Assembly (NCBI GenBank): GCA_902702965.1
Contig: CACRXP010000090.1
Location: forward strand, 477,304 to 541,303
Origin: Spirometra erinaceieuropaei
Taxonomy: Eukaryota > Platyhelminthes > Cestoda > Diphyllobothriidea > Diphyllobothriidae
Direction: 5' to 3'
DNA length: 64,000 bases
Shown: positions 35,340 through 46,683 of the stretch, one piece after another
Numbering within the stretch: position 1 is the stretch's first letter
Layout of the letters: each line of letters begins with the position of its first letter
The notes under the pieces: generated by a model
What the model saw: the letters and a program-made list of their open reading frames with translations, nothing else
Database searches by the model: none
Told to the model about the DNA's origin: nothing
Position numbers and translations under genes: made by a program

Positions 35340-37654
35340 AGCATTTAACTTTGAGTTTACCTGGGTAAAATCTGTACTTTCTTTCAATTGTCAAACCAAT
35401 TCTGAAAACCAATTTGGTCTTAGTTAAGTAAGGCTTATGCAAATGATGTGACAGAGCAAAAATCCGGCAAAGGCATGGTTTTAATGAATATTCCGTAGAC
35501 ATTTTATGCTGAACGGTATGTTAGGGAAGAAAAGTACCAAATGTGATGCAGTTAGGAACGGCAATAAGCAAAGACGTTAATATTTGTGGTGTGACGACAG
35601 ATCAAGTTACACATGAATTAGACAAACCTGAACTCACTGACTTCCCTTCTCTCTAAAAGCTCGCTTCCATCTTACGGAATCAACGGAATTCAACTATTGC
35701 CCGAAATGGGACCAGTTGAATCTAACATGGACCCTGATTGGAGATGTTACTTCGACTCAACTTGTAGGTTTGAAGGAAATTTTTCTAACGCAATGGTCTT
35801 TAACCTCTACAGTTGACGTGTTTCGCAAATAAGACAAAACTTTGTGAAGGAACCACCATCGACATAAGTGAGAAATCAGGAAAGTGTGGTAAGTTAAAAT
35901 TTGGCTGTGGTTGATTCTAGGATCTCCGTCTCAGCTGTACTCCAGCGTACATGTTCCCTTATAAACAGTCTGATGCTCTCTGAAACTATAATGACACGCT
36001 AGATGACATAGCATGGACGATTAGAAACCGACTGGGTACCAATCGGCAAAGGCTCCTTCCGAATGTGGGCTCTTCGGCACTATCACTCAAGTTAAATTGG
36101 AACAACCTCTTTCTTGTTTCTGCTAAACCGTTGCCCATCGTGTTCGGACTGGATCATATGTGGCGCGTTTAGATGAGCCGTTTAAGTTTTATTCAGGCAC
36201 CGTGTTCGATCAGCCTGCCTCTGTACCAGAGGTATGAGGGAGGAGAGATTGTAGTAGGTGCTGCGTCAGTCGGTTTTCACTAAAAGTCACTTCATGCTCG
36301 AGCAACCCTCCCTGAGTTCTGTACGCTGTCGGACACATAATGTACATCGTCGTCCTCTACAAATGAAATGGCGCCTAAACTTGACGCGCAAGTCATAGTA
36401 AACACAAACGGCGCTTGAAACACACGTGGTGAGTATAAAGTCATCTGAAAACGATTTGAGCCATATTTTTAAGTGCCTGAGGCACCAGAAACTCTAGACA
36501 TAAAATATCTTAATCATCGCAATTCTTCAGAAGGAAAATTGCAAAGTAGGCATTGGGGAATATATTTAACAGAAATCCTTCATTTCACCTATCACGCTCC
36601 AGCTCAGGATCTATGGAAAATCCGAAATATTGTTGACCCATGAATGGAAGATGCGTAACGTTAAAGACGTCGAGAAATTCCCTCCTCAACTTCCGTTTTC
36701 ATTTGACAAAACTGATCATTTGCAAATTTAAATCTTGTCTTACTCATGAGTAATGACTTCATGAGCCGCAAAATCAGAAGGCTTATTAGTGCGAAGAAGA
36801 ATTTGAAGGCGTCTTTTGATTTTGCCAATCATCGCGAATGAAAATTAGATAGTACTTACTAAATGAAAAGATGCTAAAGTACTCAGCAGCGGCGAATGTG
36901 CTCAATTTCTATTCAGATAACACCGGTAAAATTTGCAAACAAAAAATCTTAATAAGCGGTCAACTTGGTGCTTAAAAGTCGATAAATCTTATTATGGATG
37001 CTTGGAGTTTCCATAATCCAAGACAGGTATTCACACACGGTGAAAGCTAAATTTAAAGACTAACTGAATGATACGAAAGACGCCAAAACAGGTTAAAAAA
37101 CCGACATTAAACAGACTGAAGGAATATCGTCTGAAGCGTCGCTCAAGTAACAAAGCAACGATTGGTTAACTTAAATGAGACATGAACATCGCAAAACTTA
37201 TATGCTTTTCTTTATAAACTGATGCAAACTCTGCCCATGCAGACCCCAGACGTTACAGAAACATACGAAGATACGATTTTCGAGTAGGCTGTCCAAAGAG
37301 GAAGTCCACCGTTAGAGATTTATTTGCCATTTGACGCTTCGAGAAGCCGTCTAGACTAATTTTATTCAGAGACTGCAGAGCTCTGAGCACACCACTCGTT
37401 ATACGGCGTATTTTGTGCTGCATGTATATCGCCAACGTCGACTGATGCTGAATCGGACCACTATTTAACCGTGACCTGTGTCGTCCTCGCCCTCGTTGAG
37501 TGTGGCTAGAATTGTCGGCATCGATCATTTCACGCCGTCACTGTCTCACTTCAATAAGATCCGTAAAACCAGAAGATCAGTTTGTATTGCTTTTGGCTGA
37601 ACAGCTACACATGTGTGTGATCGTCGCTTACACCGATGATGTTAACGACCTTGA
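35340..37654. other. No recognised feature
   Basis: AT-rich intron-like sequence. A patch at 36,200-36,280 vaguely recalls repeat R1 but is too diverged to claim. Confidence 0.35.
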
Positions 37655-37850
37655 AGTTTAAGTTGTGCCCCATCTAAATGGCGGGGTTGGCTACATCTGG
37701 CTGTTGGCAGAAAATGACCTTCTTGTCGTGATTGTGGATGGGGTCTCTTTGCCACATGACTTGCCGGCGGATTATTCAGTCAGGCTCATGAAAAACTCCC
37801 GTCCCGAGTGACGCAAGAGTTGATAATGATAAGCATTTTACTGAGCTCTT
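37655..37850. repeat. Dispersed repeat R3, copy 2
   Basis: Same orientation as the copy at 20,890-21,095, sharing the GGCAGAAAATG, GAGTGACGC and TTGATAATGA-type blocks. Not coding. Confidence 0.55.
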
Positions 37851-38104
37851 GCGTGTGTGCAGTCATATTAACTTAAAGACATGCCCACAAATAAAACTCG
37901 AAACGAATAAGTATAATAGCAGATTTTTCTTGAAGTGAATGACGACTGAAGGGTTGGACGCCAGGATATTATGGGAAAGTAAGATAAGACGTTGAGCAAA
38001 CAGGGCAAATATCGCCTCGAATACTTTGCCAAAAAGAAGCAAAATAGAAGTGATTTGCGAGTTTTTAGGCAAACATGGCTGTCACTCCTGGAAAGAAAAT
38101 AAGT

Positions 38105-38865
38105 ATGTGGGACAGGACCGTCCATAGAAAATTCGAGACCTTCATTGTCAATGAAAATACGCAAATCAGAAAAGGTCACTTGTAGCCAAATACGTGGTAA
38201 ATGCGATCATGAAATTTTCTGGCCGACAGCAGAAACGACCATTCAAGTGTGCAAAGAAGGAATCCACAGTGATCTTTGATGGTTCCTTTCAATCTGAAAT
38301 GAGGAGGGAATGTTAAACCCTGCATCGTTGAAGGTGACATTAAAAGTGGTTAAGCAACTAATTAGGAACATGGGAGTCGGTAGAATTTATTGAGGTTCTA
38401 AACGAATAAAGGAATTGTGTGGGAACTGTCCATAACCTTAGAGCTCTCTTTTATACACAAAGATGCGCCGTTCTGAAAGATAGGTTGGACGGCCGCCTAT
38501 TGGCGTCTTAAAAAGAACGAGTGGGAATGGAGGATATTAAGTGAAGTAAATAGCGAAAATAACTCCTAGAACAATTGGCTAAAAAAATACAAAATAAACG
38601 TAATTTATGAGTTTTTTTTCAAAACGACGAAGACTCTCCCATGGGAGCAAAATAGGTTTTTTTGACAGGAACATCCCGCTAATGATTCTAGTCGTTCCTC
38701 GTCAAGGAAAATTCGCGAACCCGAAGAGGTAATTTGCGACCCCATGAACGGTCGATGCGACCGTAATATACACTATCTAACTGCAGAAACAACCTCCAGG
38801 TGCAAGACAGAGAGACCTATGGGCATTCTCAGCAGTTCCTTTAAGTTCGAAATGAGAAGAGCATG
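38105..38865. repeat. Dispersed repeat R2, copies 2 and 3
   Basis: Two direct copies (38,105-38,315 and 38,690-38,865), each with AAAATTCG, GCGA-C-TGAAAT/GTAATAT, CAGAAAC-ACC, GTTCCTTT-AA, GAAATGAG-AG and ATGTT in order. The third copy is at 1,310-1,480. No coding capacity is apparent. Confidence 0.5.
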
Positions 38866-39563
38866 TTGAAGAGATCGAAAGACATCATTTCAGTCGACGA
38901 CACAACTGAATTTAACAGCGAATTAACAGCATAGGGACTTGTTAGAATTAAGTGGGAGTTGACGGATGGAAAAATTGAATTACATTAGATTTACATGGGG
39001 CCTCGTTTTATCCTTTTAACTGCACATTACTCTGCTATGATTTTTGTTTAATTAGTCAGTCAGTATATTCGAAGTAAAGCATCGAGGCCCTGGAAAACAC
39101 CATAATAACAACACAGTTCTGCCTAAAAAGCAACCGATTAGCGAATTCATTCAGGCAATTTCAGAATCCAATCATGCTCCGCTAAAGGTGGAGAAGAGGT
39201 GTCGTCAACTTTTCATGCCCAAAAATTAGGTTTTTACTCCGCGAATAGCCCTCTTCTGAGCTTTCGGAAAACAGTCGTAAAAATCAACACTACGACTATT
39301 GGACATATCGGGATGCCCCTGATTTACATTTGAATGTTCATTGTGGAAGCAGAATTTGTCTTGATGCATGTTGGTTCACTTGTTATAGTTACCGACGCTA
39401 ATAATAACTCTTGTGGTTTCAACAAGGCTCATTTGTCATATGCCGTCGAGATATTGTACCAACGATAACGTGAGCACTTTACTAATTAATTGTGGCATTA
39501 TGATGCGACATTTCCAAATACTGAGAACATAAGCATCAGAACTTTACTTCCCTCCCCTTACAG

Positions 39564-39718
39564 TTGTCTCTGAGGTCTCAGGACAAGTGAACTTCACGCT
39601 GACAGTTTCAAGACAGAATGCAACCGGACTGTCATTTTACTACTGCCAACTGAATGCAACATTGGGAGAGATCGTGACCTACGTGGTAGACTGGAGAGGT
39701 CTGTCTGTCAATTTTTAA
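39564..39718 (+). CDS. Putative host exon, paralogous to 21,756 (copy 2)
   Basis: A strong acceptor (TTCCCTCCCCTTACAG) precedes a segment nearly identical to the exon at 21,756. It reads VSEVSGQVNFTLTVSRQ, then NATGLSFYYCQLNATLGE and VTYVVDWRGLS. Homology continues upstream into the intron (ATATTGTACCA-CGA, CATTTCCAAAT). After about 145 nt the copies diverge and this frame meets a stop, so this copy may be a pseudo-exon or use a different end. Compared with copy 1, synonymous and replacement changes are about equal, so there is no clear evidence of strong constraint. Confidence 0.4.
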
Positions 39719-40774
39719 ATTCATTTGAAACTCCGCCCATTTGCAGCTGTATTTCGGGTTCTAATCCGGCGTATTGAGACATTATGACGGCGCAGATCTC
39801 GAATTCTCCTGTAGTAGGTATTATTGTTTTCGATAGTTTGATGTCTTCGGTAAATTACTTGCCTTAAGACAACAAACGAGTTAGAAGAGGATGTAAATGC
39901 GGAGATAGCGCATAAGTGGAAGTGCTTAATGATTGCTACTGACGAAGAATACTAGACTACACTAATTAAGGTGCCTGTATTTTTCATTAACCCTTCGTTT
40001 AAACGCATCTCCGGACTTGTCTATAGAAGGGTTTTTCAAACACTTAATCTTATTTGTATATTTTGGCCGTGAGACACGCATGCGCCTTCACATGATGCCT
40101 GCGGTTTTCTATGTGTCGTTTTATATGGAAACACTGCGAGTTTCATCGACTTCGGCGTCCAGTGTGTATCATATGCTCATTGTTTGTTAAGATATGGAAA
40201 CGGTTTCTAACTTACAAATCGAACGCAAACAAATAACCACATACAACGGGCTTAAGAACACATGAATGAAAAACGCTCCTATTATCGAGTTAATGATCTT
40301 ACGAAAACGCAATTATTCATAATTTTGCATGCCAGCTGCGACTGTTTTGCGTTTGTTGCGCGAACTATGATCTAATCCCCAAAGGTATATGAAATTAACA
40401 ACAGATCGTTGAACATTTAAGTAGTATTTTAAGGGAAGGACGGTATAATACAGCGCAAAGTGCAACTTAAAATCCATTTAAAATGTCTTCAGTAAAAGGA
40501 AGACATTTGTGGCTAGAAAGCATTTTTTCAGCCCTTATATGGTTGGGTTGAGTATACAGTGTTGTCATAGGCAGTTACCTCCTCTTAGCAGATTAATTAA
40601 TGCTTAACGCTACTATTTAAGGTCAGTTTGTTCGCCGATTTGAATCAAACATCAAATAGTGTTTCTCATTTTTCTTACTGTCCTTGATGATTGTTCACTT
40701 TCCTGAAGACTAGAAAAATTGTGCCTGGCACGTAGAAGCTGTAAGACCGACTAAATTCTCGAGGAAACGCAGAT

Positions 40775-40910
40775 TTCGCGTTTGAAAACAAGTGACATTG
40801 TCATTAACACCAGGTCTTTCCTTTCACTTGCAAGATTCCAGTCCTCTACCGGCCGGAGGCATTCCACCAGTAATTCTTCCAACTCCTCCAACGTTTCTGC
40901 CACTTCTGAC
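40775..40910 (-). CDS. Putative duplicated exon segment (copy 2)
   Basis: This is the partner of 23,985-24,104. After the acceptor TTTTCATTGCAG the minus-strand frame reads SEVAETLEELEELLVECL, then DWNLASERKDLVLMTMS. It holds three more codons than copy 1. The flanking sequence (TCTGGCCACTT-like and CCCTCTGGATCTTTTTAT) is also shared with copy 1, so the duplication extends beyond the exon. Strand assignment is tentative. Confidence 0.3.
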
Positions 40911-41689
40911 CTGCAATGAAAAGCGGGAAAGCCGTGGTACAGTCTAAAATACAACATCAACTATGGCTCAAAATGGCCCTCTGGATCTTTTTATACCTCG
41001 AAATCTTTTTCAGTCTAGAGCACTGAACAAAGTTTCCAATTTCGTTCAGAATGTCCGGGCATACGACACAACGCCGTCCATGTTCCTGTAGTTTCTGCGG
41101 ATGTTTATCAGCATCCTTTTGTGTATTTGGCAAATATTTTATATTATTTTATGTTGAACGTTATATTTTTCAAAAACACGAACTCGGCATCAAATTATTT
41201 CTGTGCCCTGATCTATGAACGTTTCTGTCACCACGGCAAACATTAACAGAACCAGATTGAAAAACGTACATGTGAATAAGATGAGAATACACTTTTTTTC
41301 CTCCAATCAGAACAGAGTTGAGCCAGGAGTTGTATGCACTACTCGCTACACTGATTATTAAACCTTCGAAGCTGTTTCTTCTTCGCAGCGAAGGATGCAG
41401 AAGAAGAGTGACTACGCGCTATCGAAAATTAGTGTGAGCAAAAGTACGACTCATTAGAAATAAGTTTTTATATAATTATGCAAGGGATCGTTGGCCGATT
41501 AACCGTTTAAATCCTTTCAAATAGCTTCAAAAGACAGGTATGAGAGCAGAGGACAAAAGACATCCAATGAGGGGGTTGTTCATTCTACCCCTCTCAGTTT
41601 ATCAGAGATGAACGATCATTGGAGCATAACGCAGTGGCATTGTACAGCGAAATTCCTTCTGGTGCATTAAAACTTTCAACTTAGGGGGA

Positions 41690-42270
41690 AGAAAGTGTTA
41701 GTCCTAACAACGAAAGTTTGTTGCGGATTTGACAATTAAATAGTCACTGCCTCGGCTATTGCCAGCACCCGTTTGCGTATGCCTTTGAAGTAGTGTCCTG
41801 ACTACCGGTAGATAATTCAAAAGCTTCTTTTTTGTCAATTTGGTGGTTCGTATCGATCAGATGTGAGAGGACTGAATTTCAAATTGACCGATTTTCCCCT
41901 TTAACTACCTAGACAAGTAGGTGTTCGCATACCCCCTTTTCTAGACGCCTCGTTGTACGGCCATTGTAGCCCACTCCATAAGCTGTGGTCTGCAACGGCA
42001 GTCGTTCTTTACCCTCAAATCATTGAAGAAGAATGCGCGTAGGTTTGCTGCGGAAAAAGTACTCGTGATAGCTGTCCTCACACGTTGTCACGCTAATTTT
42101 CTTGGCGCGTATTCCAGAAAAGCTAGTCTTAGAAATAGGTTCTTCTTTCCTGGCAATTGCAACAGCGGCTTATGTGGTACGCTCTCAAATATTCTGGTGG
42201 AAAAATCTCTCTGTATAGCCGTTTTCGAGGATCGTGTTCTGGGGACCGGACGAAAACGGTTGAATTTGTC
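41690..42270 (-). pseudogene. Penelope-like element, linker and GIY-YIG remnant
   Basis: Translating the minus strand in several frames gives KKNLFLRLAF, then RTAITSTFSAANLRAFF (the PLE linker with its hydrophobic strand and Arg-Ala-Ile helix). Next is NGRTTRRL, the YIGRTTRR nuclease half-motif, then VLSHLIDTNHQIDKKEAF, typical of the nuclease C-terminal part. At least three stops or frameshifts interrupt it. It is a PLE family different from the 22-kb and 45-kb copies. The long minus-strand frame (42,129-42,752) running over part of this region is in another phase and is not the coding frame. Confidence 0.7.
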
Positions 42271-42871
42271 ATGCGGACGATGTGGGAACGACTAATGTGA
42301 CTGACCGTTCCCCCTGATACACTTAAACCCCACCCATAGCTTATGATTTCATTCGCAATGTAATGTTCGTGGAGTGATGATGAATTACCAAAAAACATGT
42401 GCTTGCCAACTCGTTTTTTAGTGAGGTGTATTACCGACAGGGGGTACTGTCGTGGCTGTTTCTGAATTATTTTTAAACCTATAATTTTTAATGCCTCACC
42501 TCCGGTTGTTGCAGAATACGCGGTCTCATCTCGGGCTACGTTTGGTCCCGCTGCATTGAAATCAATGCGTTCTATTTGAAACGGAGGTCTCACTCTCTGC
42601 ATAACTTGGTTGGTGATATGACATGTCACAGGAGAGTGGTATTCGTCGATTTTTCGGAGTACGGGATGAATATTGACAGCAACGAAGTATTCGTCAAAAA
42701 AGCTCAGAAAGCCACTTGACTTTGAGTTGCATCTCCGTATTCGCCTGCGCATGTCTAACTCTCTCCCACAGGTAACTGAGGGGTGATCTAATGTAGATTT
42801 TCCACATGTTGGATGAAATGGTCTGTTGATTTGTCCCTAACGTTATTTTCGCTCAGGCAAACATACCCATT

Positions 42872-43039
42872 TTCCGCGGTTATCACCTAAAACTACGCAC
42901 AAGTGAAACAGACGTCATTGGACGCAAGCTCGTTTTCAGTAACAGAGTGGGTAGAGCGTGGAACGCCCTGGCCACTGACATTATTTTCTCCTGGTCTGTG
43001 GATACATTTCAGTGCAAAGTCGACACCCCTTACAGATAA
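42872..43039 (+). pseudogene. C-terminal end of a LINE reverse transcriptase
   Basis: The plus-strand frame reads FRGYHLKLRTSETD, then FSNRVGRAWNALATDI and SVDTFQCKVD before stop codon TAA at 43,037. This is the widespread ending of CR1/Jockey-type ORF2 proteins (RGHxLKLRK..R...F.NRVV.AWN.LP..VV...SVN.FK..LD). Only the last 55 or so codons are left. No poly(A) or microsatellite tail is evident after it. Confidence 0.75.
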
Positions 43040-44779
43040 CCTGTAACCCAACTAACGTATTATTACATTATTTGAAACATTCTGTAGACGTTCATGTTGG
43101 TGGGCGATGAGCTGCCTCCTTATCGCAAACAGTTATTGATAGATATTGAGTCAATATGAAGCATACATTTACGTGAATAATCTCTTTTCTGACTTCCTTA
43201 CCTTCCTCTACGTTTTCTTAGATATTTTGCAACCAATAGGAAGCTTAATGCTGCTTTCCTGTCTTCCTCCTAATAAAACCAAAGGGGCCGTACTGAAAAA
43301 ACCGTAATGTTCATCTCCATCCTTCAGTAATGGCAGATGTTTTTACGAGCTTATATTTACAACTGTGTCCATTTTTGTATAGAAAAAGCTTGTCCATAAA
43401 TATCCAACAATGAAATAATGGCAAATTCATATCCAAGAGCCTTCATTATAAAAGAACGATGCTAAGACATACTTTATATTGGATAGGTTTTGCGTCGGGC
43501 AAGTTCATTGAGTAAGCTTTATGCCAGTCACACAAACGTACTCAAAGTCGACATCTAAACATGCAGCATTTTAAAGGCGCTTACTGATAATTACAAAAAA
43601 GTATTCCTACGTCTTGCCTTTTTGTTGTTTTTGTGAATCTGTTCTTTTCGCTTAATTTTATGCCTTTTCTCCAAATTATCAGTCAAAATCATAGCTTTGG
43701 TACACAGAAATCTGAGTCGAAGGACTTATTTGTTGCCATTGCATGAAATGTGGCATGACGCACTTTTTAGACCAGTATTATTGACCACGTGAATTTCACT
43801 AATCGGATGGTTGATCCGGAAATCCTTCTTCCGATCACAAATAAATCCTACTATGTTGTTAGTAACATCCGCTTATTACATCTACAGAACTTTTTCTGTT
43901 TGTCTTTCGTTCTCAGATAACACATCCTTTCGCGTGATCCAGTTGGAGTAAAAATCTACTTTTGCCTTTAATTGGTCGTCAGTTCTATATACCATCTGAG
44001 TGTACAATTTTTTCTAGCCAAGTGCTTAATTTTTATAGGGGTAGAGATATATTTTACAGAGTAGGCCAGAGTTTATTTCTAAATATAAAACTTTCGGTCT
44101 AGGCCGGAAGGCAGACCAAATACCTAACATGCAAGAGGGAGACATCTTCTTACGAAGGTTCTATCGAATGCTGAATCCGATGTCACAACAGGGGTGGAAG
44201 ATATGTGTCTAGAAGGTATCGAAAAATTTAATTCCCTAGGTCTTCTCTTTTTTGAGCTATTTAGAATGAATCTTCTTCTTTGTTAAGCATACTTTTCTCA
44301 GTACAATTTCAAAATTCAGATAAGAGAAGTGAAAACCTTTTTTGTATCTCAACAAAAGTTTCATGATAATTTGAGACGTCAGCACACCAGCCCTCGTTTA
44401 TAATCATATTATTGTCTGTTTGGCATATAGATCAAAGTTAATATCTAGCTGACGTTCCGTAGACTTTTTCTAAGTATGACACACTAACTTGTCATATGGT
44501 AGTTTTGTTCTAGTCATTAAAATATGGGGATTAATCCAAATCTGTGGAAATCCATCTGCGCTCTGCCCAAGATTTGCTTCACACAGGCAATCACTTCAAG
44601 GCACTTTTGTGTATAGCAGTAGATGTTACCTGTCATAGCTGCCATTCAGCATGAAAGTGCATGAGTTAAATTTTAATCAAAAATATACCCATATTCAGTC
44701 ATGCTTTGATATCATGTCTGAATGACTACGTCCTGCTGAACTATATCGTTATAATAAGTAGAAACGATCGCTGGAAATA
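43040..44779. other. No recognised feature
   Basis: AT-rich, with only very short frames and no motifs. Confidence 0.4.
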
Positions 44780-45076
44780 AAACTTTATTTGCTGAAGTAG
44801 GCAAGAACGGCAGGATTTATTGATACCAAAAAAATTCGCGACTGCTCTTCAGCTGCTTCCTGTCGCTTCATAAGAGGGATAACGAGTGAGAAAAATACAA
44901 CAGATTTGAATTCGTGCAGAAAATCAATGCAGAAACAGCAAGGTTAGGGTTTTGGGCAAAGTTGGCTAATCGATAAAGTTAGTAACACAAACGCCGTAGG
45001 GGAAGAAAGGGAAAAAAAGGGGAAACGTTAAAGAGCAAAAAATGAGAGGAGAGAGGGGGAATCATGGAGCTAGAGG
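44780..45076 (-). repeat. 3' pLTR/UTR of the 45-kb Penelope-like element
   Basis: This lies immediately downstream (minus strand) of the PLE coding frame. It contains a hammerhead-like remnant: CTTATGA (one mismatch to CTGATGA) at 44,874-44,868, then one extra A, a 5-bp GCGAC/GTCGC helix II (44,866-44,862 with 44,842-44,838), and GAATTTT from 44,837. AATAAA-type signals follow (TCAATAAATCC, CAAATAAAG). The end near 44,780 is placed by a short palindrome (AATAAAACTTTATT) and is approximate. Confidence 0.5.
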
Positions 45077-46219
45077 CTACCATGGTAATGTTAGGTTAAC
45101 CACGTGCTCCAATTGTTTACAACGATCTGGTTATACTCGTCGTATATAGGCTGCCTCCAGGTAACGCAATGTCCGAGTTGTTCGTGCCCGAACAAGTACT
45201 CGGAAGGAAGTTTTGGCGTCGACGGTGTGACCAGTATGAAGTAGGTGTTTCGTAATGAATGAACGCGGGATCTTATTTTCTTGTCTAAGGAGCCACTTGG
45301 GCAGGTGCTCAATGGACCCGGCTGCCAACTGCCTTTGCGTTCGCCCAATGTACTTGCATCCGCAAGTGCATGTGAATTCATAAACACCATTTGACGTGGC
45401 GTGCATTGGTAGGGCATCCTTTGCCCGTGGAATCGGAAGTGGCTTAGTAGGACTGCAGAATACTAGTTCGGCTGCATTGTATGTCCTTTCAATGGCAGAA
45501 CGTAGCCGTCGTTTGATAGTATTTAAAATATTGTCGCCCTTAAAGGGCAAAGATATAAAGACGGGTTTTTTCGGAGCTGAATGCTCTGTCAGTTTTGGCC
45601 GTGTAGAGTTGCTGTATTTGTGGATGAACCGTGCGGGATATCCACGCTTAAGTAGAGCTTCTTTTAGACGTGCAAATTCTGCATCCAGTGTGTCATTAAA
45701 GCAAATGTTTCTAGCCCTTTGGAAAAGAGCGTATACCAAGTTACGTTTCCATTGGATAGGTACAAAACTCAAAAAATGCAAGTAATGTCCCTTCCAAGTA
45801 TTCTTATGGAAGACAGAACGTCTTAAAGAACCATCTTCCTTTTTAAACATAAGAACATCCAGAAAGGATAGCTGGTTGTCTTGTTCCTTCTCCATTGTAA
45901 ATTTGATCTTTGGACGCAGCTTATTCATAATAGAAAGCAGTTCTTCAGCCTCCTTAATGTCCTTAACAATAGCGAAAACATCATCCACGTATCTTTTGTA
46001 GAATGGCAGCTTATTTAATTTGGTAAACACTTTTTCTTCTAGATGACCCATAAAGATGTCAGCAAAGGTAGGTCTAAGGGGACTCCCCATGGCAACTCCG
46101 TAAATTTCTCTATATAATTGGCTATTAAAGATAAATTGAACGTTCTTTGTACACAATTTTAACGCATCTCGTAATGTTTCCGGTGGCTGACGAGTTTCGC
46201 AACTCATCCAAGAAGGCAA
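45077..46219 (-). pseudogene. Penelope-like element, RT palm to GIY-YIG, one nonsense codon
   Basis: This is the best preserved transposon frame here: 362 codons open from about 46,219 to 45,131, then TAA, then 18 more in-phase codons ending LTLPW-stop at 45,077. The domains are RT motif GVAMGSPL (residues 41-48), catalytic YVDD (77-80), QLSFLDVLM (116-124) and the linker PKKPVFISLPFKGD (216-229). The GIY-YIG half-motifs are GVYEF (278-282) and KYIGRT (289-294), and the Glu of LEAAYI lies at 354-359. The stop is at the position where the 22-kb copy reads through, so it is a single nonsense change. The first RT Asp and the N-terminus are missing: the 5' end is truncated at a junction with the duplicated block starting at about 46,215. 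Family role: retrotransposition by target-primed synthesis. Confidence 0.9.
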
Positions 46220-46380
46220 AAATTTATTTATTTAACCCTCTAGGAGGCAACAATTGGGAAAAAGGTTATTTCAAATTCCCTATTGGGCTGTTCAACACCA
46301 GGAACGGTAGACGACACCTCATCTTACACAATGAAACGAGTTCCTTATTTTTTTATAAATTCAATACCGAAACGTACATC

Positions 46381-46683
46381 TCATATGATACAAGATAAAA
46401 AAAACTCCTTAGAGGCCGCATCAGTTGCCATTCTGTCAATCATTGGCAATGTGTCCAGTCTCCAGTCAGTAGTAATGGAAAGCATTGTCGGTCCATTTTG
46501 GTTGACAAAATTCTCGTAGAGGCTGCCAAAACTCAGTCCTGTCAACTGCAAACGTTTGGCCCTTAACGGTCCATTGCTGTGTAGGTAAATTTCGGCAAAA
46601 GCAGTCACATTTTCCAGATCAAATTCTACTGCATCCAAAATTGAGAAGCGAAACGGGAGAGCAGAGTGCAAAATAGACGTTGT
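46381..46683 (-). CDS. Putative exon of a duplicated minus-strand gene (303 nt, copy A)
   Basis: An acceptor (CATATTTTAG) on the minus strand precedes a frame open for 303 nt including its stop, exactly the same length as its paralogue at 60,967-61,269. The peptide has ILDAVEFDLENVTAFAEIYL, HSNGPLRAKRLQLTGLSF, GSLYENFVNQ and MATDAASKEF, with one N-glycosylation site (NVT). The VEFDLENVTAF stretch faintly recalls the discoidin-like domain of DDR receptors (EFEFDRxRxF), but this is far from proof. It could be a last exon, since a stop is present, or an exon whose donor I cannot place. Preservation of length and frame in both copies argues for function. Confidence 0.45.
   Translation of the reverse strand, partial: TTSILHSALPFRFSILDAVEFDLENVTAFAEIYLHSNGPLRAKRLQLTGLSFGSLYENFVNQNGPTMLSITTDWRLDTLPMIDRMATDAASKEFFLSCII

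Noticed and set aside
42129..42752. 207-codon minus-strand frame
   Set aside because: Over 42,130-42,270 it runs in a different phase from the recognisable PLE linker on the same strand; the rest matches nothing, so it is probably fortuitous.
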